A program made the position numbers and the translations under genes. A stretch of 64,000 nt of DNA from Thermoleophilaceae bacterium (lineage in GTDB: Bacteria; Actinomycetota; Thermoleophilia; Solirubrobacterales; Thermoleophilaceae), in NCBI GenBank assembly GCA_030446485.1, contig JAUJNF010000002.1, positions 62,001-126,000 on the forward strand. The letters are read 5' to 3'. This document shows positions 8,816-15,740 of the stretch, piece after piece; within the stretch, counting starts at the first letter, position 1, and each line of letters opens with the position of its first letter. The notes below the pieces were generated by a model, which saw only the letters and a list, made by a program, of their open reading frames with translations, made no database searches and had not been told where the DNA came from.

Positions 8816-10081
8816 TCATGCCACGAAGTGCCCGGTAGCGAACCGCGCGGTGAGGGTCACGAGCAGCACTACGGACACACCGAGCACGGCGCGGAACCGA
8901 CCGGGCCGGTCGCAGACGAGCGCCAGCCAGACGACGACGGGGAACAGTACCGCCAGGAAGCGGGGCATCGAGAGCAGCGGTGCCCCGCTGTTCGGCGATG
9001 CGAGCGGAGGGACGAGCATCGCCACCACGTACGCGCCGTAGGCCGCCGGAAGCCTGCGGAAGACCCCAACCGTGGCGGCGATGGCCAACGCCAGGAACGT
9101 GAGGTTTATGACGTTGAGGGCTCCGTCGGCAACCCGGGAGCCGGTGGCGATCCGCCTCCCTCCGGACACCCCGGCGCGAAGTCCCTCCCACAGCGTCTGG
9201 AGTGGGAAGGTGAGATCGCGGTTCGGGTGCCCACTCTGGGCGCCGAGCCACGCGAGCGCGTCGCCGCGGACCACCTCCAGGTGGATCCCGTAGGCGACAA
9301 GTCCTACTGGGATGGCCAAGAGCCAGAGGATGTCGGCCCGCACCGGGTAGCGGGGGGAGTACCAGCGGCGATCCCCCTCCTCGGCGGGCTCACTCGAGAG
9401 GCGAGGCCCGTACAGGTAGAGCACCGCGAGCGGTACCGCCAGCGCGATGCCAGGCACCCGCGTGGCGGAGGCGGCAGCCGCCAGGAGCCCGGCTGCCGCC
9501 CAGTGCTCGGTGCGAGCGGCAAAGAAGGCTCCGACGGCCAGGAGGAGGAAGAGGCTTTCCGTGTACGGGGCGCCGAAGAAGAACGCCGTAGGGAACAAGG
9601 CCATGAGGACAACCGCCCGGCCGGCGACGACGTCGTCCAGCTCGAGCGCCGTGAGGCGCCGCAGCAGCGCGAGCGCCATGAAGAAGGCGGTGAGGGAAAC
9701 CGCGTACGCGGCCACCAGCACGGCGCCCGGCGACGCGGCCAGGCCGCTGCCGAGCCGGACGAGCAACGGGTACAGAGGGAAGAACGCAGGCCCCAGCGAG
9801 CCCAGGTTGTCGTCGCCGTAGCCGTTGCGCGCGATCGACATGTAGTGGTGGGCGTCGAACTGGGCGAGTGGAACGAAGGCGGCCTCGAACAATCCGGAGA
9901 AAGGCCAGCCGGCGAAGGGCTCGGGCACGCCGCCGCAGGATGTGCACCGCAACGCGTCTTCGCTGACGACGGCGGCGCTCGCGGCCACCGCGACGACCAG
10001 CACGCGTGAGAGGAGGAAAGGAACGGCGACCGTCCCCGGCGTACGAGTGCTCCCCCTGGCAGGCTCGATCGATCTGCTCAT
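8816..10081 (-). CDS. GT-C type membrane mannosyltransferase (PIG-V-like)
   Basis: 421 aa, about ten predicted transmembrane helices. The motif FDAHHYMSIARNGY at about residues 75-88 has the acidic residue expected in the first extracytoplasmic loop of GT-C glycosyltransferases. FFPLYPLLVR and SATRVPGIALA resemble the bacterial relatives of eukaryotic PIG-V. Family knowledge suggests transfer of mannose or another sugar from a polyprenyl-phosphate donor outside the membrane. The gene is flanked on both sides by partial tRNA copies. No sugar-transfer partner gene is adjacent. Confidence 0.8.
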   Translation of the reverse strand: MSRSIEPARGSTRTPGTVAVPFLLSRVLVVAVAASAAVVSEDALRCTSCGGVPEPFAGWPFSGLFEAAFVPLAQFDAHHYMSIARNGYGDDNLGSLGPAFFPLYPLLVRLGSGLAASPGAVLVAAYAVSLTAFFMALALLRRLTALELDDVVAGRAVVLMALFPTAFFFGAPYTESLFLLLAVGAFFAARTEHWAAAGLLAAAASATRVPGIALAVPLAVLYLYGPRLSSEPAEEGDRRWYSPRYPVRADILWLLAIPVGLVAYGIHLEVVRGDALAWLGAQSGHPNRDLTFPLQTLWEGLRAGVSGGRRIATGSRVADGALNVINLTFLALAIAATVGVFRRLPAAYGAYVVAMLVPPLASPNSGAPLLSMPRFLAVLFPVVVWLALVCDRPGRFRAVLGVSVVLLVTLTARFATGHFVA

Positions 10082-10118
10082 CGCATTGACTATCGCGGTG
10101 CGACGGATGGAGCGAGAC

Positions 10119-10150
10119 GGCGACTGGAATCGAACCGGTCGCGGACGGCT
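10119..10150 (-). repeat. Second partial tRNA 3'-half-like sequence
   Basis: Read on the minus strand, this stretch has a T arm (ACCGG-TTCGATT-CCAGT, one mismatch) followed by a CGCC acceptor-like end. It is near-identical to the T-loop region of tRNA-Cys (10891-10961) but lacks a matching 5' half. It has the same orientation as tRNA-Cys and the remnant at 8711, and sits between the glycosyltransferase and the next small gene. It may be a degraded tRNA or another attachment-site copy. Confidence 0.4.
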
Positions 10151-10185
10151 AGGACCGGAACTAGGTGCAAGACTGCGGTTGTGCG

Positions 10186-10213
10186 AAGAGACCCTGCTTC
10201 GGCGGGGTCTCTT
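10186..10213 (-). terminator. Rho-independent-like hairpin
   Basis: A 12-bp stem (AAGAGACCCTGC against GCGGGGTCTCTT, one G.T pair) closed by a four-base loop. It begins 11 nt after the stop of the 42-aa membrane protein on the minus strand, the usual place for a terminator. The downstream U-tract is weak. Confidence 0.6.
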
Positions 10214-10223
10214 TGCGTGTGCC

Positions 10224-10352
10224 TCAGAAGAGACGAATGAGCACGTTGATCAAGATCGTGAGCCCGATCGAAAGCAGGAGAGACCCCACGAGGCAGCCGG
10301 GCATGAAACGGACCTGCGCCCGCCTGCCCGGCTGCTTCGAGAACAAGAACAT
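10224..10352 (-). CDS. Small single-pass membrane protein, 42 aa
   Basis: A 43-codon frame with ATG start and TGA stop, encoding a short basic N-terminus (MFLFSKQPGRRAQ), an MPGC segment and one hydrophobic helix (about residues 20-41, SLLLSIGLTILINVLI) ending RLF. Composition and GC-rich third positions look coding, and a strong hairpin follows the stop. The opposite strand is also open here but reads as a low-complexity basic peptide. Function unknown; no clear ribosome-binding site was seen. Confidence 0.5.
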   Translation of the reverse strand: MFLFSKQPGRRAQVRFMPGCLVGSLLLSIGLTILINVLIRLF

Positions 10353-10384
10353 CTAGGGACGCCGCCCGCTCTGGACCTGATCGA

Positions 10385-10705
10385 CTAGGACCGCGCCACC
10401 GTGATGCCGAGGAACATCCCGACGACAAACGCCACGGCGCCAGCCGCGACCGTGGCCGCCAGGCCCGCCTGGGGCGCCGCTGTCGTAGCGGCCTGACCAG
10501 CTTGGGTCGCGGCCGTCGTCGCCGCCTGACCAGCCTGCGTGGCGGCCTGGGTGGCCTGCACGCCCGCCGTGGTGGCGGCCTCCGTGGCCTGCGTGCCAGC
10601 TGCCGTGGCAGCGGCCACTTCCTGCTGTCGCTTCAGGTCTTCGAGATCCTGGCGCAGCAGGCGCGGATCGTCGAGGTTCTCTGGGGCCGTGCCTTCGGGA
10701 CTCAT
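10385..10705 (-). CDS. Ala/Thr/Gln-repeat protein with C-terminal transmembrane helix
   Basis: 106 aa from the ATG at 10705, chosen because GGAGG sits 4 nt upstream; a longer start at 10732 has none. The N-terminal third is acidic and helical (NLDDPRLLRQDLEDLKRQQE). The middle is a run of about 11-residue units of the form ATQAGQAATTA, predicted to form an amphipathic or coiled helix. The last about 20 residues are a membrane helix (VAFVVGMFLGITVARS). It is probably tail-anchored with the repeat region in the cytosol. Function unknown. Confidence 0.6.
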   Translation of the reverse strand: MSPEGTAPENLDDPRLLRQDLEDLKRQQEVAAATAAGTQATEAATTAGVQATQAATQAGQAATTAATQAGQAATTAAPQAGLAATVAAGAVAFVVGMFLGITVARS

Positions 10706-10812
10706 GTCGCCTCCGTTCGGGCGGTATGGCATGGTCCGTTTGACCCCTGCTCGTTGAACACGACGTGCTACCCGCTAAGTGGTCGCGTTACTCCGCTGGA
10801 TTCCGCCCAGTC

Positions 10813-10848
10813 GGAGGCGAAGTGGGAGGCGAACCCGGAGGCGAAGTA
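10813..10848. repeat. Three tandem 12-nt units (GGAGGCGA-NNNN) with a terminator-like hairpin
   Basis: Three head-to-tail 12-nt units share GGAGGCGA. The third unit pairs with CGCCTCC at 10852-10858, giving a 7-bp stem that lies about 30 nt beyond the 3' end of tRNA-Cys. It may end the tRNA transcript. The 10706-10890 interval holds no convincing gene. Confidence 0.45.
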
Positions 10849-10890
10849 ACCCGCCTCCTGAGAAACCTCCGCAAACAGACGACTCCTCAG

Positions 10891-10961
10891 AGGCGACGAC
10901 CGGAATCGAACCGGTGTGAACGGCTTTGCAGGCCGCTGCGTAACCACTCCGCCACGTCGCC
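10891..10961 (-). tRNA. tRNA-Cys (anticodon GCA)
   Basis: Minus-strand cloverleaf: acceptor GGCGACG/CGTCGCC, anticodon stem GCGGC/GCCGT with loop CTGCAAA (anticodon GCA), T arm with TTCGATT, and discriminator U, as expected for tRNA-Cys. CCA is not encoded. Two partial copies of its 3' half lie downstream of its 3' end (8711-8750 and 10119-10150). Confidence 0.95.
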
Positions 10962-11021
10962 GCGGCTCGCAGGGTAGCGGCGGGCGCGCTCACGCTCGTT
11001 CGACAAAACGCGCTCAGGTGC

Positions 11022-11825
11022 TCATTCCGCCGCCCAGCCGCCGTAGTCCGGCGCGGTGAACGGGTCGCCCTGTCGGCCACGAGACTCCGCGTCGCTTCCG
11101 ACCCGCTCCGCCCACTGCTCCGCATCGTCGTGCGGGACGTAGCCCAGGCGCTCGGCCGACTCCTCTAGATCCCACCACGAGCGGCTGTTGGCCGACGCCC
11201 CGTAGACGGTGAGAAAGCCGACGTCCCGGGCGGTGAGGCACGCGCGAAAGAGGCGCACGGCATCGCCGTGGCTCAGCCAGGTCTCGAGGTGGCGGGGCTC
11301 GGTCGGCTCGGCCTCGAAGGAGCCGATGCGCAGGCAGATCACCTCCAGCCCGAACTTGTCGGCATAGAGGCGGCCCAGCGCCTCTCCCCACGCCTTCGTG
11401 GCGGCGTAGAGGCCATCGGGTCGAGGCGGCTCCCACCCGCTCAGTCGCTGGGAGACCGGGTAGAAGCCGGTGATCCGGTTGGAGCTCGCGTACACGACGC
11501 GCGTGGCTCCGGCGCGACGAGCCGCCTCGAACACGTTGAACGTCCCGTGCACGTTCGGGCCCACAAGCGCCTCGAAGGACGCCTCGTCGGGCACGCCACC
11601 GAGGTGGATCACGGCTTCGACACCCGCCATCGCTCGTGCCAGCGCCGAGGGGTCGGTCAGGTCGGCGGCAACGTAGGTCTCGTTATCGGAGAGCTCGTCG
11701 ACCGGCCGCGAGTCCGTGAGCCGCAGCTCGTCGAGCTCGCCACCCAGCCCCCGGCGCAGGCAGGACCCGATGCTCCCCGCGGCGCCGGTCAGGAGGACAC
11801 GGTCGAAGCGCACGTCGGCAGGCAT
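11022..11825 (-). CDS. Uronate-dehydrogenase-like SDR
   Basis: 267 aa from ATG 11825 (a TTG two codons upstream is possible). Rossmann motif TGAAGSIG at residues 13-20, YVAADLTD, VIHLGGVP, ASSNRITGFYP, and catalytic Tyr140/Lys144 in YAATKAWGE. The SSN...GYYP-like segment, RPDGLY before the Tyr, RIGS, and a late GASAN-WWD element match what is known of bacterial uronate dehydrogenases. Those enzymes oxidise galacturonate or glucuronate to aldarolactones with NAD+. No aldarate pathway neighbours are present, so the assignment is by motif only. Confidence 0.7.
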   Translation of the reverse strand: MPADVRFDRVLLTGAAGSIGSCLRRGLGGELDELRLTDSRPVDELSDNETYVAADLTDPSALARAMAGVEAVIHLGGVPDEASFEALVGPNVHGTFNVFEAARRAGATRVVYASSNRITGFYPVSQRLSGWEPPRPDGLYAATKAWGEALGRLYADKFGLEVICLRIGSFEAEPTEPRHLETWLSHGDAVRLFRACLTARDVGFLTVYGASANSRSWWDLEESAERLGYVPHDDAEQWAERVGSDAESRGRQGDPFTAPDYGGWAAE

Positions 11826-11869
11826 AGCCAAGGCTCGATGCTAGGGCGCGCTCTACCGTGTCCTGCCGA

Positions 11870-14035
11870 ATGGAGCTCGTGCCACCCCGCCCCAACGTCG
11901 AGCTCGCGGTGACCCGTGCGGGCCAGCCCGTCGTCGTGTTCGCCTTCCCCTACGACACGGAGCTCGTGAACCGGATGCGGAGGATTCCCGGCCGCAAGTT
12001 CAATTGGGACGCCAAGGAGTGGCTCGTCCCCCAGGACGAGCGCTCGGCTCCCTACGTGGCCGAGGTGCTCGAGCGGCACCCCGAGCTCGTGGTCGGAGAC
12101 GAGGTGCACGCGTGGCTCGGTGACGCACCCTCGAAGTGGATCGGCCACGCCACCACCGCCCGCCACGGCGGCGAGGGGCGCTTCGTGGTGCGCACGCTGG
12201 CCGGGGAGGTGCCGAGCGAGGTGCTCGAGCTCGCCACGCCGCACGGCGCCGAGCGCACTTTCGTGCTGCCGTTCACCCGCGCGGTGGGCCAGGCGCTGCT
12301 GGACACGCCGGGGATGCGCATGACCCGCGGCGCGTCGCGCAGCGCGAGCCTCCTCGCGGTGGGCACCGACCCGCCGCCGGCCGAGCTCGTGGTGGAGCCC
12401 GCCGATCTAGACGAGAACCTCCGGATCGACGTGCTGTGGGACCAGGACGCGCGGGCGGCATTCTCCAGGCTCCCGGGCAACGAGGACGGGGCAAGCTCGC
12501 TCCCGCCCGATCCGGCGCTGCTCGAGCCGCTCGAGGCCTTCCTGCGCGCCCACGGCGTCCAGGTGTCGGACTCGGCCGCCGTCGTGCTCGACGCGCTGCG
12601 CAGCGAGCATGACGAGGCCGTCGAGGCCATCCGCCGCTCGCGCGCCCGCGAGGCCCCTCCGCTCGAGCCCCTGCCGCGGCTGGAGGGCGGTGAGCTCGCC
12701 CCCTTCCAGTGGGCCGGAGTCCGCTACGTGCTCGAGGCGCGCCGCACCTTCCTGGCCGATGAGCAGGGGCTCGGGAAGACGATCCAGGCACTGGCGGCAC
12801 TCGAGTCGGAGGCGGCGTTTCCCGCCGTGGTGGTGTGCCCCGCCTCCCTCAAGCTGAACTGGGAGCGTGAGGCCGAGCGCTGGCTCCCGCACCGCACCCG
12901 CACGGTGGTGAGCGGCCGCGAGGCCGTGGCCGGTCGCGCAGACCTGACGATCCTGAACTACGAGATCGTCGCCGACCATCGGCCGTCCCTACTCCGACGT
13001 GAGCCGCGGGCGCTGGTGCTCGACGAGTCGCAATACGTGAAGAACGCCCGCGCCAAGCGCACCCGTGCGGTGCGCAAGCTCGCCGAGGCGCTGCCACCGA
13101 ACGCTCTGCGGATCGCCCTCAGCGGCACCCCGGTGCTCAACCGGCCCGAGGAGCTCGTGTCGCAGCTGCGGATCCTCGGGCGGCTCGAGGAGTTCGGCTC
13201 GGGCGCGCGCTTCGCCAGGCGCTTTCGGGGGATCAACAGCGAGGAGCGCCTGCACTGGCACCTGCGGCGCAGCTGCTTCGTGCGGCGGCTCAAGCGCGAC
13301 GTGCTGCCGCAGCTCCCGGCCAAGCGCCACGTGGTGGTGCCGATGGCGCTCGGCAACGAGGCCGAGTACCGCCTAGCCGAGAAGGACGTGATCGCCTGGC
13401 TGCGCGAGCAGCCGCTCGACCTGTCGGAGCTCGACTCGAAGATCGCCGCCGCGCTGCGGGCCGAGCGGCTCGCCCAGCTCACCACGCTCAAGCGCCTGGC
13501 CTCGCGAGGGAAGCTCGGCGCCGCCACCGCATGGATCGAGGACTTCCTGGCCTCGGGTGAGCCACTCGTGGTGTTCGCCCATCACATCGAGGTGCTGGAC
13601 GCCCTGATGGAGCGCTTCCCCGACGCGGGCCACCTCCTCGGGCGCGACTCGGCCAAGGTGCGCGACGCGACCGTGCAGGCCTTCCAGGACGGCACCGGTC
13701 CGCCGCTGCTGATCGGCTCGACGCTCGTGGCCGGGCAGGGCATCACGCTCACGCGCGCGTCCAACGTGGCCTTCCTCGAGCTCGAATGGACCCCGGCACT
13801 GCACGACCAGGCCGAGGATCGCTGTCACCGCATCGGCCAGCACGACGCTGTCACGGCCTGGTACCTGTTGGCCGCCGACACGATCGACGAGACGATCACC
13901 GACCTGCTGCAGCGCAAGCGGGGGATCGTGGCCGCCGTCACCGACGGGCGCCGGCACGATCCGGGCGGCCTGGTGGACGACGTGGTGGCCTCGTTGCGGG
14001 AAGCGCCTCTGCGGCACCTGCGGCCGGTGGCTTGA
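11870..14035 (+). CDS. SNF2-family ATPase with HARP-like N-terminal domain
   Basis: 721 aa from ATG 11870; a GTG at 11858 is the alternative, but it overlaps a TACCGT -10-like box, so the message may be leaderless. The N-terminal region (about 10-75: FAFPYDTELVNRMRRIPGRKFNW) resembles the HARP domain of SMARCAL1-type annealing helicases. The SNF2 core carries DEQGLGKT (297-304), LVLDESQYVKN (Walker B, DESQ at 385-388), ALSGTPVLN, and the C-terminal helicase half with ASNVAFLELEWTPALHDQAEDRCHRIGQ. Expected to be a double-stranded DNA translocase or fork-remodelling protein. It is not next to methylase or nuclease genes, so a defence role is not suggested. Confidence 0.85.
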   Translation: MELVPPRPNVELAVTRAGQPVVVFAFPYDTELVNRMRRIPGRKFNWDAKEWLVPQDERSAPYVAEVLERHPELVVGDEVHAWLGDAPSKWIGHATTARHGGEGRFVVRTLAGEVPSEVLELATPHGAERTFVLPFTRAVGQALLDTPGMRMTRGASRSASLLAVGTDPPPAELVVEPADLDENLRIDVLWDQDARAAFSRLPGNEDGASSLPPDPALLEPLEAFLRAHGVQVSDSAAVVLDALRSEHDEAVEAIRRSRAREAPPLEPLPRLEGGELAPFQWAGVRYVLEARRTFLADEQGLGKTIQALAALESEAAFPAVVVCPASLKLNWEREAERWLPHRTRTVVSGREAVAGRADLTILNYEIVADHRPSLLRREPRALVLDESQYVKNARAKRTRAVRKLAEALPPNALRIALSGTPVLNRPEELVSQLRILGRLEEFGSGARFARRFRGINSEERLHWHLRRSCFVRRLKRDVLPQLPAKRHVVVPMALGNEAEYRLAEKDVIAWLREQPLDLSELDSKIAAALRAERLAQLTTLKRLASRGKLGAATAWIEDFLASGEPLVVFAHHIEVLDALMERFPDAGHLLGRDSAKVRDATVQAFQDGTGPPLLIGSTLVAGQGITLTRASNVAFLELEWTPALHDQAEDRCHRIGQHDAVTAWYLLAADTIDETITDLLQRKRGIVAAVTDGRRHDPGGLVDDVVASLREAPLRHLRPVA

Positions 14036-14110
14036 CGGCAAGCGCCGACACCGGGACGCCGGAACGTTCGCCGCGGCCCGGCCGGGTTCTCTCCCGCGGT
14101 CCGCGGGTAC

Positions 14111-14138
14111 CGTCGAGGCGAGTGACGGTGCCTCGACG
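14111..14138 (+). promoter_or_regulatory. Inverted repeat upstream of the FAD oxidoreductase gene
   Basis: Perfect 9-bp inverted repeat CGTCGAGGC / GCCTCGACG with a 10-nt spacer, ending 15 nt before the ATG at 14154. A second short palindrome (CCGCGG-T-CCGCGG) lies just upstream near 14094. Either a repressor operator or a leader hairpin; which one cannot be told from sequence. Confidence 0.4.
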
Positions 14139-14153
14139 CCCGCGCATAGAGCC

Positions 14154-15686
14154 ATGACGCCCGACGCGCTCGTGGTCGGCTCCGGTCCGAACGGGCTTGC
14201 AGCGGCCATCACGCTGGCGCGCGGGGGTCGCCGCGTGGCCGTGTTGGAGACCGCGCCGCGAGCGGGCGGCGCGGTGGCCACCGAGGAGCTCACCCTCCCG
14301 GGCTTCCGCCACGACACCTACTCGTCGGTGTACCCGGCCGGCGCGGCCTCCCCCGTGTTCGCGGACATGCCCCTCGACCGCCACGGGCTGCGCTGGATCC
14401 ATCCGCCGGCCTGCTTCGCCCATCCGCTGCCCGACGGCCAGGCGGCCGCGCTCTACCGCGACTTGGAGGCCACCGTCGACAGCCTCGACCGGATCCACCC
14501 CGGCGACGGCGAGCGCTGGCGCGAGTTCGCCACGCCCTACCTCGACGCCTTTCCGGCCGTGCGCGCCACGTTGCTCTCTGGGTTTCCGCCGGTTACCGGC
14601 CCCCTCCGCCTCCTCGCCACCATGGGCCCTCGTGCGCTGGTGGACTTCGCCCGCCTGCTGCTGATGCCGGCGCAGGCGCTCGGGCACGAGCTCTTCGATG
14701 GCGGCGGCTCGCGTGCCTGGCTGTACGGAGCCGCCATGCATGGCGACGTGCCGCCGATGGGCGCGGGGAGCGCGATCACGGGCGCCTACCTCAACCTGCT
14801 CGGGCACGGAGTGGGCTGGCCGAGCCCCGAGGGCGGCGCGGGGCGCCTCGCCGATGCGCTCGTCGCGTACCTGTCCGAGCTCGGCGGTTCGGTGCGTACG
14901 AGCGCCCGCGTCGCGCGGATAGCCGTCGAGCGGCGGCGGGTGGTCGGCGTCGAGCTCGAGGGCGGCGAGCGCCTGAGCGCGCCGCTGGTGGTGGCCGACG
15001 TGATGCCCGGCGCACTTCTGGCGCTCGCCGGCGACGCGCTCGACGGGCACTACGCGAAGGCAATGCGGCGCTACCGCCACGGGCAAGCCACGCTCAAGCT
15101 CGACTGGGCGCTCTCGGGCCCCATCCCGTGGCGCGCGCCCGAGGCGCGCGAGGCGGGCACCGTGCACGTCGGCGGCAGCGAGGACGAGGTGCTCGCCACC
15201 ACGGCCGTGGTGGCCGGTCTCCCCCAGAAGCCGTTCCTGCTGCTCGGCCAACAGTCGCTCGCCGATCCCACCCGGGCGCCGGCCGGCCGGCACACCGCCT
15301 GGGCCTACACCCACGGGCCGCACGGCGTCGACTGGAAGGCCGAGCAGGAGCGCCACGTGGAACGCGTCGAGGCCCAGGTCGAGCGCTTCGCCCCGGGCTT
15401 CCGCGACCTGATACTCGCCCGCCACGTGCTCGGGCCCGCCGACCTCGAGCGCCGCGACGCCAACCTCGTAGAGGGGGACGTGGGCGGTGGCAGCTACACG
15501 CTCGACCAGGTGATCTTCCGCCCCCTCCCCTCGGTGTCTCCGTATCGGACGCCGGTACGCGGCCTATACCTGGGCAGCTCCGCGACCTTCCCCGGGGGCG
15601 CGGTGCACGGAGTGCCCGGCCACGCGGCGGCGCGGCAGGCGCTCATGGAGGCGCGGATCAGGAGGCTCAGCCCCGTCCGGGGGTGA
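14154..15686 (+). CDS. Phytoene-desaturase-like FAD/NAD(P) oxidoreductase
   Basis: 510 aa, ATG start. The N-terminal dinucleotide-binding motif GSGPNGLAAAI (residues 9-19) is followed by an acidic strand end (VLETAPRAGG), the CrtI/NOX1-like pattern. The C-terminal third has GVPGHAA and YLGSSATFPGG, matching the conserved FAD-contacting end of phytoene dehydrogenase relatives. Carotenoid or other polyene/lipid substrates are possible, but no crtB or other carotenoid gene is nearby, so it may be one of the many uncharacterised actinobacterial paralogues. An inverted repeat precedes the gene and a hairpin follows it. Confidence 0.8.
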   Translation: MTPDALVVGSGPNGLAAAITLARGGRRVAVLETAPRAGGAVATEELTLPGFRHDTYSSVYPAGAASPVFADMPLDRHGLRWIHPPACFAHPLPDGQAAALYRDLEATVDSLDRIHPGDGERWREFATPYLDAFPAVRATLLSGFPPVTGPLRLLATMGPRALVDFARLLLMPAQALGHELFDGGGSRAWLYGAAMHGDVPPMGAGSAITGAYLNLLGHGVGWPSPEGGAGRLADALVAYLSELGGSVRTSARVARIAVERRRVVGVELEGGERLSAPLVVADVMPGALLALAGDALDGHYAKAMRRYRHGQATLKLDWALSGPIPWRAPEAREAGTVHVGGSEDEVLATTAVVAGLPQKPFLLLGQQSLADPTRAPAGRHTAWAYTHGPHGVDWKAEQERHVERVEAQVERFAPGFRDLILARHVLGPADLERRDANLVEGDVGGGSYTLDQVIFRPLPSVSPYRTPVRGLYLGSSATFPGGAVHGVPGHAAARQALMEARIRRLSPVRG

Positions 15687-15700
15687 GCCGCCCCACGTGG

Positions 15701-15721
15701 AGGCCCTTGCCCCAGGGGCCT
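15701..15721. terminator. Hairpin between convergent genes
   Basis: AGGCCC/GGGCCT stem with a 9-nt loop in the 54-bp gap between the convergent oxidoreductase and GH3 genes. No long T-run on either side, so termination is only plausible. Confidence 0.4.
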
Positions 15722-15740
15722 TGCCGCAGCGCTAGACGCC

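Noticed and set aside
10165..10356. Plus-strand frame with Cys-rich peptide in the tRNA-Cys island
   Set aside because: Low-complexity basic sequence; the minus-strand 42-aa frame has a clean membrane helix and a terminator.
10385..10705. Short direct repeats inside the Ala/Thr-rich gene as CRISPR-like array
   Set aside because: The repeats are in-frame codon repeats of an 11-residue protein unit with no unique spacers.
11870..14035. SNF2 ATPase as part of a phage defence system (DISARM/BREX-like)
   Set aside because: No methyltransferase, PLD nuclease, DUF1998 or BREX partner gene lies nearby; HARP-like build points to fork repair.
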